Of a stretch of DNA of 5,089 nucleotides, positions 1 to 5,089 are shown piece after piece (the first letter of the stretch is position 1; each line of letters starts with the position of its first letter). The stretch lies in the NCBI GenBank assembly GCA_009781965.1, contig WQUS01000174.1, positions 1 through 5,089 of the forward strand. The letters are read 5' to 3'. The notes beneath the pieces are model-generated. The model was given only the letters and a program-made list of their open reading frames with translations, ran no database searches and was not told the origin of the DNA. Source of the stretch: Bacillota bacterium (GTDB lineage Bacteria > Bacillota > Desulfotomaculia > Desulfotomaculales > Desulfallaceae). Made by a program: the position numbers and the translations under genes.

Positions 1-236
1 CCTGCATCCAGGGCCCGGGCGGCCAATGCTACGCCCCGGTCCATATCACGCATTAACATCGGCGAGTGCAATGCCCCAAGAGAGGCGTTTAAAAATTCGT
101 TAGCCGCTGCCACGGTAAAAATCCCTCTGTTAATCAGGAACTGAGCCATCAATGGAGAGACGCCCAGCCGGCGTGACAGTATGTATTGCATGGCCGGATC
201 TTTAGCTTTGACTTGCCATATCTTAGGATTAATCAT
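1..236 (-). CDS. recJ: Single-stranded-DNA-specific exonuclease RecJ, N-terminal part (cut by window edge)
   Basis: RecJ degrades single-stranded DNA 5' to 3' in the cytoplasm during recombination, mismatch repair and base-excision repair. Only the first 78 codons are present, and the gene runs off the left end. The visible part matches the conserved RecJ N-terminal region: KIWQVK at residues 5-10, then a helix ending in LGVSPLMAQFLINRG (24-38), the segment AANEFLNASL (44-53), and LHSPMLMRDMDRGVALAARAL (56-76), which corresponds to the family's 'hdP..l.DMd.Av' motif. The DHH catalytic motifs would lie further downstream, outside the window. The ATG at 236 has GGAGG four bases upstream (241-245), a short but workable spacing. 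It has its own promoter and is separated from the deaminase gene by a terminator. Identification is confident from the pattern although the catalytic domain is not seen. Confidence 0.9.
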   Translation of the reverse strand, partial: MINPKIWQVKAKDPAMQYILSRRLGVSPLMAQFLINRGIFTVAAANEFLNASLGALHSPMLMRDMDRGVALAARALDA

Positions 237-253
237 TCTTCCTCCGCAGTAAA

Positions 254-268
254 TAATAATGATTATAA
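254..268 (-). promoter_or_regulatory. Putative PerR/Fur-family operator over the recJ -10/start point
   Basis: The minus strand reads TTATAATCATTATTA. It matches the Bacillus PerR box TTATAATnATTATAA at 13 of the 14 specified positions. The slightly wider stretch 273-255 (TATAATTATAATCATTATT) matches the classical 19-bp Fur box GATAATGATAATCATTATC at 16 of 19. The site covers the second TATAAT and the predicted transcription start, which is where a repressor would act. Consensus sequences are from memory. The local AT richness and the promoter's own TATAAT contribute to the match, so binding is inferred and the family member (PerR, Fur or Zur) is not resolved. Confidence 0.5.
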
Positions 269-296
269 TTATAATTGAATGGCTAATTAATGGCAA
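262..296 (-). promoter_or_regulatory. Sigma-A promoter of recJ with tandem TATAAT
   Basis: Reading the minus strand, TTGCCA (296-291) is followed by exactly 17 bases and a perfect TATAAT (273-268). A second perfect TATAAT follows directly (267-262). The -35 matches the TTGACA consensus at 5 of 6 positions. With the first -10, transcription should start near 261-260, leaving a leader of about 25 bases that contains the recJ ribosome binding site. The second TATAAT would need a 23-base spacer with the same -35, so it is more likely part of an operator than a -10 used on its own. Confidence 0.82.
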
Positions 297-297
297 T

Positions 298-323
298 AAA
301 AAAGCAGGCCATTTACGACCTGC
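298..323 (-). terminator. Intrinsic terminator after the deaminase gene
   Basis: On the minus strand GCAGGTC (323-317) and GGCCTGC (310-304) form a 7-bp stem with one G-U pair and a six-base loop (316-311). Six T residues follow at 303-298. It lies 27 bases past the deaminase stop codon and should end transcripts coming from the right. Confidence 0.85.
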
Positions 324-350
324 CAATGCCACCGTTACAGTTCATGTGTT

Positions 351-2093
351 CTATAACAAAGTGACGGGGGCCAGCACTTGCCTGGTTTTTACGTCATAAA
401 TGCCCCGGGCAGTAATTCGAAAGCCGGGTAGAAAGTCACAAACCATAAACAAAAGGGTATAAAGGACGTCGTTAAACGGGTAGCCGCTGACGGCGGCCGC
501 CCGGTCCAATTCTTCAGTCTGATCCGCCGTTTGGTCAAATGAGCAGCCATTCATTAACCCGTATTCCAGCCTCATCTTGAACAATATCTTCCCTTCGTGG
601 ATGATCACAATGCCGCCGCCCATTTGCACCACCTCGGCGGCAGCACGGGCCATAGCGTTCCGATCCCGCCCTAAAACCAAGAGGTCATTGGAGGTTGCAA
701 AATTTGTGGCCAGGCCGTCCATCTTGCCAAAACCGGTTAGAAAACCGTTGGTCACCCACCGGCCATGCCGGTTCACTAAGGAACAGTGCAGTAAATCCCC
801 TGCCGCGGCCAAAAAACCATCCGAGACATTAATGGGCGTCTCCCGTAACTTGGTAATCGCGGCTGAAACCAGCTCGATAACCGGAAAGACCGTGGTTTCA
901 TGCGCTTTAATACCGTACAGGGACGGGTCGGAGACCAGCTCCAGGGGCGGCAGCTGAGTGCGCAATCCCAGCTGTCCCCAGTCCGGTCCGGGCAGGGGAG
1001 CGCATATTTTACCGTCGATAGCCGCTATTTGGCCTTTGGTAAGCACCAAGTGAGGTTTAAAGTTTTGCAAATCGGGCAACAGGAGCAGATCAGCCTGCCA
1101 GCCCGGGGCTATGCCGCCCAGTTTCTGTTCCAGCCCCAGATAAGCGGCCGGATTAATGGTGGCCATCTGGATAGCGGTAACCGGGTCCAGTCCTTCCGCC
1201 ACGGCCAACTTCATCATGCCGCCAATGAAACCGCTGCGCCTTAAAAAGTTCGGTATGGAGCCGTCAGTGGTAAACATCAGCCGTCCGGTTTGCACCTTTT
1301 TCTCGGTGACCGCTTTTAATAATGTCGGCAAATCAGGCCGCAGCGAACTGTGGCGCAGCATGGTCCATAACCCCAGGCGCAGTCTCTGGATTACCTCATC
1401 CACCGTGATCGCCTCGTGGCAGGACTCCAAACCGCTTGCCACCAAGGCGTTTAAACGATCATATGAACAGCCGGCCGTATGCCCCTCGAAACCCAGCCGG
1501 CGAACTCTGGCCAAATCCATCTTGGCCAGGATCGACTCATCACCTGCGAATAACCGCGGCCAGCGTGTAATTTCGCCCACCTTGATCACCCGGGGATGGC
1601 TGAAGACCAGGTCCAGATTCTCCAACGAAAAGTATTCCTGCTCCTCGGGCACAGGCGACTGGTGCATAATTCTGGCCACCCAAAATAACTCAGCCGGCAA
1701 ATCAGCCAAGGCATTAATCAAATTAAGCAGACCCTCGGCGCCCAAATAAGCAAATAAAAAGAGACTGTCACAAACAAAAGCAGTATTGCCCAACGGCAGT
1801 GCGGCTTCAACCATTTTTACCGGGTTGCAGACCAGCCACGGGTGAGTATGCGGCTCGATAAAACCGGGACACAAATAGTAACCGGACGCGTCAATCACCT
1901 TGGTGTTTGTTCCCACCATGCTGCGGCTGTCGCCTACATAAGCTATCTTCCCTTGCTCTACCGCTACATTGGCCTGGTACAGCTCACCGGTAAAAACGTT
2001 TACCAGCGTGCCCCCATCTATGTAAAGCTCCGTTTCCCGTTTACCGCCGGCTACCTCCAGCAAATTTTTCAACCCGGCTGTGGTTTTATCCAA
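351..2093 (-). CDS. Adenine deaminase-like amidohydrolase (YerA/Ade type)
   Basis: This 580-residue cytoplasmic metal-dependent amidohydrolase is probably an adenine deaminase (adenine to hypoxanthine plus ammonia, purine salvage) or a close relative of unproven substrate. The order is a small beta domain (about 22-72), the TIM-barrel amidohydrolase domain, and an Ade-type C-terminal domain (about 395-575). Likely metal ligands are H82 and H84 in PGFIEPHTHP, E174 in KVGEITRWP, H205 in EGHTAG, H226 in SCHEA and D277 in TTDGS. The run DPVTAIQMATINPAAYLGL (303-321) and IAPGWQADLLLL (328-339) are typical of the Ade family. The length equals that recalled for B. subtilis YerA. Two sites differ from classical Ade: TDG replaces TDD, and the C-terminal HDSHN motif is replaced by ATSND (466-470). 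The start is TTG, the first possible start after an in-frame TGA, with GGAG eight bases upstream. It ends at an intrinsic terminator. Family is sure; exact substrate is less sure. Confidence 0.88.
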   Translation of the reverse strand: MDKTTAGLKNLLEVAGGKRETELYIDGGTLVNVFTGELYQANVAVEQGKIAYVGDSRSMVGTNTKVIDASGYYLCPGFIEPHTHPWLVCNPVKMVEAALPLGNTAFVCDSLFLFAYLGAEGLLNLINALADLPAELFWVARIMHQSPVPEEQEYFSLENLDLVFSHPRVIKVGEITRWPRLFAGDESILAKMDLARVRRLGFEGHTAGCSYDRLNALVASGLESCHEAITVDEVIQRLRLGLWTMLRHSSLRPDLPTLLKAVTEKKVQTGRLMFTTDGSIPNFLRRSGFIGGMMKLAVAEGLDPVTAIQMATINPAAYLGLEQKLGGIAPGWQADLLLLPDLQNFKPHLVLTKGQIAAIDGKICAPLPGPDWGQLGLRTQLPPLELVSDPSLYGIKAHETTVFPVIELVSAAITKLRETPINVSDGFLAAAGDLLHCSLVNRHGRWVTNGFLTGFGKMDGLATNFATSNDLLVLGRDRNAMARAAAEVVQMGGGIVIIHEGKILFKMRLEYGLMNGCSFDQTADQTEELDRAAAVSGYPFNDVLYTLLFMVCDFLPGFRITARGIYDVKTRQVLAPVTLL

Positions 2094-2105
2094 GCTAATC
2101 TCTCC
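2094..2105 (-). promoter_or_regulatory. Ribosome binding site supporting the TTG start of the deaminase
   Basis: The minus strand carries GGAGAG at 2105-2100, eight bases (counted from GGAG) before the TTG at 2093. The frame is closed by a TGA about 40 bases upstream with no ATG, GTG or TTG between, so TTG is the only reasonable start. The next in-frame ATG is codon 59, inside the first domain. Confidence 0.7.
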
Positions 2106-2128
2106 GTTCCAAATAAAATTTTTTCGAT

Positions 2129-2308
2129 TTCAAAGGCAATGTCTTTATGCGCGAAAATGCCTCCCCCGTAACGGCCTGCTTTTGAGATAATTCCAATGGC
2201 GTTCGTTGTTTCAATCCAACGCTTCGGTGTCATCACAAGGCGGCCAGGAGCATTTTTAACCGTATGGAATTCCATACGGTTAAAGTTTGGATTGTTGAAC
2301 TCTTCCCA
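2129..2308 (-). pseudogene. Remnant of a KilA-N domain protein (internal fragment)
   Basis: Read on the minus strand straight after the dehydrogenase stop codon, about 60 codons give a recognisable central piece of the KilA-N DNA-binding domain found in phage, prophage and mobile-element proteins. It starts WEEFNNPNFNRMEF, continues KRWIETTNAIGIISK, and ends AGRYGGGIFAHKDIAFE. Family members, as recalled, read LWE.(L)NNPNF.P.EF, then (K)WIEKTNAIGIISKSGRYGGTYAHKDIAFEFASWISPEFKLYLI. Here the match stops abruptly after DIAFE (about 2129). The N-terminal half and everything from FASWIS onward are missing. The first in-frame ATG (2275) has no ribosome binding site and sits inside a perfect palindrome. 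The frame stays open to 2069, entering the deaminase gene by 25 bases. I read it as a gene fossil. A translated small protein is possible but unsupported. Confidence 0.8.
2255..2284. repeat. Perfect 30-bp palindrome without spacer
   Basis: The half-site TTTAACCGTATGGAA is followed directly by its exact reverse complement, centred between 2269 and 2270 on an EcoRI-type GAATTC. Symmetry breaks only at the next base pair on each side. It lies within the KilA-N remnant, where it reads FNRMEFHTVK. Transcribed, it would form a stable hairpin around the remnant's ATG. No T-run follows on either strand, so it is not an ordinary intrinsic terminator. A protein-binding dyad or the end of a lost element are the main alternatives. 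Confidence 0.9.
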
Positions 2309-3106
2309 TCAGGCCTCTGCCATCATTTTTTGCTTTATCACTTCAACTAAATAGGTGACGCTTGAATCTGAACCACCGTCGACCAGGAGATTCTCAGCGG
2401 TAATATAACTGGCTTCATCGGAAGCTAAAAAAAGGATCGCCTTTGCCACTTCCTCTGGTGTCCCAAACCTGTTCAGCGGTATAGAAGCAGCCCTGGCAGC
2501 ACGTTTTACCGGCTCCTCATAGGCACGATCAAGAACATGGGTTGCTATGGGACCGGGACATACGGCATTCACTCTGATATTATATCCAGCCCACTCCATC
2601 GCCATTTGCCTGGTAAGCATGCTGACCCCAGCCTTACTGGTACTGTAAGCCGACAAGCCTACTGACGGACTAATGCCGCCTGTAGAGGAAATATTAACTA
2701 TAGAGCCGCTTTTTTGGTTGATCATGTGCTTGCCAACCGCCTGGCTGCATAGAAATATTCCTTTTAGGTTAATGTTCAATACTTTATCCCAATCCTCTTC
2801 CTTACAATCAATTATGGGTGAGGCAATCAGAATGCCAGCGCAATTAATTAAGGTATCTATTCTGCCATAAACACTGATAACCTCTTCCGCCATTTCTTTT
2901 ACTTGACTGCTTTTAGAGACATCAACTATAAAACCACGCGCTTCGGCGCCATTGGCATTGATTTGATTAACCACATCGGTTAGTTCTGATGCCAAAGTAT
3001 CAATAATATTTACCATAGCGCCTTCCCTGGCTAACTGTAGGGCAACCGCCTTGCCAATACCCCTTGCTCCACCGGTAACAACGGCAACTTTCTCTTTAAA
3101 GCGCAT
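2309..3106 (-). CDS. Short-chain dehydrogenase/reductase (classical SDR)
   Basis: This 265-residue NAD(P)-dependent oxidoreductase of the classical SDR family interconverts an alcohol and a ketone. The cofactor site TGGARGIG is at residues 11-18. An aspartate at 36, after the second beta strand (NIID), suggests NAD(H) preference. NCAG follows at 88-91. The catalytic set is N113 (in INLKG), S141, Y154 and K158 (YSTSK), with the usual 13- and 4-residue spacing. PGPI (184-187) and VDGG (242-245) complete the pattern. The ATG at 3106 is chosen because GGAGG lies nine bases upstream. An upstream TTG at 3151 would add 15 residues (starting MIRLFILWILW) that belong to no SDR and run through the ribosome binding site. 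The gene follows the ligase by 41 bases. Twenty residues follow VDGG, against four in the neighbouring paralogue, and the stop abuts the KilA-N remnant. The substrate is unknown; 3-oxoacyl-type or cyclic-alcohol dehydrogenase are possibilities. Confidence 0.92.
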   Translation of the reverse strand: MRFKEKVAVVTGGARGIGKAVALQLAREGAMVNIIDTLASELTDVVNQINANGAEARGFIVDVSKSSQVKEMAEEVISVYGRIDTLINCAGILIASPIIDCKEEDWDKVLNINLKGIFLCSQAVGKHMINQKSGSIVNISSTGGISPSVGLSAYSTSKAGVSMLTRQMAMEWAGYNIRVNAVCPGPIATHVLDRAYEEPVKRAARAASIPLNRFGTPEEVAKAILFLASDEASYITAENLLVDGGSDSSVTYLVEVIKQKMMAEA

Positions 3107-3120
3107 CTGCCAGCACCTCC
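3107..3120 (-). promoter_or_regulatory. Ribosome binding site fixing the dehydrogenase start
   Basis: GGAGGTG on the minus strand (3120-3114) stands nine bases (counted from GGAGG) before the ATG at 3106. This strong site decides against the longer reading frame that opens at the TTG at 3151. Confidence 0.85.
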
Positions 3121-3147
3121 ATAATATCCAAAGAATAAAAAGTCTTA

Positions 3148-4764
3148 TCAAAGCTCCCTGTTTAGCATTTCCCGCAGTCTGAAACGCTGCACTTTGCCGA
3201 TCGACGTGATGGGCAGAGAATCAATAGTTTTAAATAGATCCGGAATTTTATAGGCGGCGATCTTCTTATCTAAAAAAGAGACTATTTCCTCCCGGGTGAT
3301 TTCAGTTACGCCGTCCTTAAGCACAATAAAAGCGCAGGTTTTCTCCCCCATCTCCAGATCAAAATAACCGACAATGCTTACGGCAGCAATTTTTTTATGG
3401 GTCAGCAGCAGGGATTCAATTTGATCAGGGTAAATGTTATAACCCCCGCGGATAATCATATCATTATTACGGCCAACAACAGCAAGGTTGCCGACATTAT
3501 CCATTACCCCCAGATCATGTACATGCACCCAGCCGCATTGATCAAACGCATCCCTGGTAGCTTCAGGATTCTCATAATATCTAAGGGCACTACCAAAACT
3601 ACGCACATAGATCTCGCCAATTTCTCCCCGGGGCAAAATGCACCCGTTATCATCAACAATTTTAACCTCCGTACCGCCATAAATAGGTTTACCGCAAGTT
3701 TTATAAACTGTATCAGTTGAGTCTGCCAGTCTGGTCATCGTGGCATGTCCGTATTCAGCAGTACCATAAGTGATGCTCAAACTGCACTTAAATTTTTTCT
3801 TAAGATCCATAAGCATTTCCATGGCGGCTGAGGCTCCTCCCAAATAAGCGTTACGCACCGAAGAAACGTCATAATCAAAAAACCGGGGGTGCTTTAACAT
3901 ATTGAAAAACAATGTCGGCATCCCAACCGGAGAAGTGACTTTGCAACGCTGAATAGCTTCCAGGGCTTCTTCCGGCAGGTATTTATCCAACAGCACTAAA
4001 GTAGTGGCGCTTATAATGGGGCAAGGTTCCACATATTCCACCCCAAATGCCGAGGATAGGGGCAGCATGCCCAACCAGATCTCATCTTTTCGCACTCCGC
4101 GCATATAGTTACTCGACCAGGCTAAACGATAAACGGTATTATGGGTATGCACAATCCCTTTGGGAATGCCAGTTGTTCCGGAAGTATAGACAATGGCCGC
4201 TATATCGTCCGCATCTACCGGAGAATTTTTTACATAACTATCTACCAGTTCCCTGGCCCCGGGATCATTGTTAAACAACTGGCGCAGGGGGATCATCTCG
4301 GAGTTGGTCCGACCATTGACAATGATATATTCCATGGCCGGCAAACGGTGACGAATCTGCGTAATTAGATCGACAAAGGAGAAATCCTCATAATCGGCGA
4401 CCATAATCAATACTTTAGCTTTGCTATGTTTGAGGGTGGTTTCTATTTCCATTTCACGGAAATTAATATGCAGCGGCACTTTTACAGCGCCAATTTTTAA
4501 AACAGCTTGGCTGGCAATAATAAATTCCGGACAATTGGGCAGCAATAGGCCAACCCGAACTCCTTTCCTGACCCCCAGCTTTAACAAAGACGCCGCCATC
4601 TGATAAACCTGTTCATCCAACTGCCGATAGGTAATACATTGCTCATTTAAAATCACCGCCGGTTTATCCGGCTCCATTAACACAGCCCGCTCTAAGTAAT
4701 CACCGGCGGTTAAGCCAGCTGGAACACATCCTTTAGATTGCGCATAGCTTTTCTTAACATACAC
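3148..4764 (-). CDS. AMP-forming acyl-CoA ligase (ANL superfamily)
   Basis: This 538-residue enzyme of the adenylate-forming family activates a carboxylic acid with ATP to an acyl-adenylate and, in most relatives of this length, passes it to coenzyme A. The phosphate-binding loop YTSGTTGIPKG is at 193-203. YGTAE (333-337) is the A5 motif, and GEIGEIYVR (380-388) follows. The A7 region is GWVHVHDLG (411-419), where family members usually have GW.HTGDLG; the ribose-binding aspartate D417 is kept. GRNNDMIIRGGYNIYPDQIE (431-450) is the hinge and A8 region. The catalytic lysine is K524 in ITSIGKVQR. No membrane segment or carrier domain is seen. The start is GTG with AGGTGA (4779-4774) nine bases upstream; an in-frame TGA overlaps that site, so no earlier start exists. 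It lies between two dehydrogenases, 22 and 41 bases away, as a likely co-transcribed unit. The acid could be fatty, aromatic or alicyclic; the sequence does not tell me. Confidence 0.92.
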   Translation of the reverse strand: MYVKKSYAQSKGCVPAGLTAGDYLERAVLMEPDKPAVILNEQCITYRQLDEQVYQMAASLLKLGVRKGVRVGLLLPNCPEFIIASQAVLKIGAVKVPLHINFREMEIETTLKHSKAKVLIMVADYEDFSFVDLITQIRHRLPAMEYIIVNGRTNSEMIPLRQLFNNDPGARELVDSYVKNSPVDADDIAAIVYTSGTTGIPKGIVHTHNTVYRLAWSSNYMRGVRKDEIWLGMLPLSSAFGVEYVEPCPIISATTLVLLDKYLPEEALEAIQRCKVTSPVGMPTLFFNMLKHPRFFDYDVSSVRNAYLGGASAAMEMLMDLKKKFKCSLSITYGTAEYGHATMTRLADSTDTVYKTCGKPIYGGTEVKIVDDNGCILPRGEIGEIYVRSFGSALRYYENPEATRDAFDQCGWVHVHDLGVMDNVGNLAVVGRNNDMIIRGGYNIYPDQIESLLLTHKKIAAVSIVGYFDLEMGEKTCAFIVLKDGVTEITREEIVSFLDKKIAAYKIPDLFKTIDSLPITSIGKVQRFRLREMLNREL

Positions 4765-4786
4765 GACTATTAATCACCTGTTCCTT

Positions 4787-5089
4787 TCAACTGGTTGATC
4801 TCCCCCCATCAACAGTTAGTATATGGCCGGTTACGTATGCTGAGGTCTCGGAAGCAAGAAATAAAACTGCTTCAGCCACATCCCGTTCATTACATAGGCG
4901 CCGTAGGGGTATATGTTTTAAGGTGGCGTTGTAGAACTTCTCCTGTTCCATTAAAAATTCAGTCATGGGCGTTCTGGCATAGCCTGGCGCCACTGCATTA
5001 ACGCGGATATTGTATCTAGCCCACTCCCTGGCCAGGTTGCGGGTAATGGCAATAACGCCGGTCTTACTGGTAGAATAAACCGCGGTGTT
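4787..5089 (-). CDS. Short-chain dehydrogenase/reductase, C-terminal part (cut by window edge)
   Basis: The frame is open from the right edge and gives the last 100 residues of a classical SDR, whose full length is usually about 250. The catalytic YSTSK (residues 5-9 of the fragment) is present. EWARYNIRVNAVAPGYARTP is the segment after it, and VLFLAS, YVTG and VDGG (ending four residues before the stop) close the Rossmann fold. The cofactor-binding glycine motif and catalytic serine lie outside the window. It aligns with the other dehydrogenase of this cassette without gaps over 93 positions, about 45 of them identical by hand count, so the two are clear paralogues but old enough to differ in substrate. 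It stands first among the genes visible in this operon, 22 bases upstream of the ligase. Its promoter is not in the window. Confidence 0.92.
   Translation of the reverse strand, partial: NTAVYSTSKTGVIAITRNLAREWARYNIRVNAVAPGYARTPMTEFLMEQEKFYNATLKHIPLRRLCNERDVAEAVLFLASETSAYVTGHILTVDGGRSTS

Noticed and set aside
577..1749. Several overlapping open frames of 110-200 codons on the plus strand opposite the deaminase gene
   Set aside because: They are antisense to a gene with full family motifs, lack recognisable domains, and overlap one another. They are by-products of the GC-rich codon pattern.
2094..2160. Separate promoter for the deaminase gene
   Set aside because: TTGCCT and TTGAAA can be found on the minus strand, but no acceptable -10 stands 16-18 bases after either. 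Co-transcription from the right, or a weak promoter, cannot be decided.
2069..2275. The 68-codon frame as an intact small gene
   Set aside because: The KilA-N similarity continues upstream of its ATG to the dehydrogenase stop and ends before its C-terminus. There is no ribosome binding site, and its end overlaps the deaminase gene.
2255..2284. Palindrome as an intrinsic terminator for the dehydrogenase operon
   Set aside because: The minus strand continues AATGCTCC after the stem, with no T-run; the plus strand continues GTTTGG. Only a factor-dependent or processing role would remain.
3107..3151. Extended dehydrogenase start at a TTG giving a hydrophobic leader resembling a membrane segment
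   Set aside because: The stretch is the intergenic region with the ribosome binding site read as protein. The ATG at 3106 has the GGAGG at correct distance and starts exactly at the SDR fold.
4787..4993. Internal GTG at 4993 as start of a 68-residue protein
   Set aside because: The same frame stays open to the window edge and reads as the catalytic part of an SDR, so the gene begins outside the window.
1842..5001. Shorter plus-strand open frames opposite the dehydrogenases, ligase and the gap
   Set aside because: Their translations are low-complexity or cysteine/arginine-rich without family patterns, and the minus-strand genes explain the same DNA fully.
1..5089. tRNA, rRNA, CRISPR arrays, riboswitches, complete insertion sequences
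   Set aside because: Looked for on both strands. No repeated spacer pattern, no cloverleaf-like T-loop sequence, and no transposase motifs were found. Gaps other than 237-350 and 2094-2308 are only 22 and 41 bases.

Overview
The window looks like chromosomal DNA of a low-to-mid-GC Gram-positive anaerobe of the Clostridia/Peptococcaceae kind. This is inference. It rests on a near-consensus sigma-A promoter, strong GGAGG-type ribosome binding sites, GTG and TTG starts, an intrinsic terminator, and a deaminase that resembles Bacillus subtilis YerA. No species is assigned. All five recognisable genes and the gene remnant lie on the minus strand, so transcription runs from the right end to the left.

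Right block (about 2309-5089): a tight cassette of short-chain dehydrogenase (3' part only), AMP-forming acyl-CoA ligase, and a second short-chain dehydrogenase. The gaps are 22 and 41 bases, each holding a ribosome binding site, so this is very probably one operon. The two dehydrogenases are paralogues, with about 45 of 93 ungapped C-terminal positions identical by hand count. Together the genes could activate an acid to its CoA ester and carry out hydroxyl/keto steps on the skeleton. The substrate cannot be read from the sequence.

Middle (about 2094-2308): no intact gene, but an internal fragment of about 60 codons from a KilA-N domain protein, a phage/mobile-element DNA-binding family. It begins directly after the dehydrogenase stop codon and in the same reading frame. 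It contains a perfect 30-bp palindrome with no spacer. This is the most unusual stretch of the window.

Left block (1-2093): a YerA/Ade-type adenine deaminase-like amidohydrolase that starts at TTG. It ends at a good intrinsic terminator (298-323). Two bases beyond the T-tract lies a near-consensus promoter for recJ, of which only the first 78 codons are present. The -10 region and predicted start point of that promoter are covered by a close match to the PerR/Fur-family operator, suggesting that a metal- or peroxide-sensing repressor controls recJ. In many Firmicutes recJ is followed by apt (adenine salvage), so a deaminase acting on adenine would fit this neighbourhood, but apt would lie outside the window.
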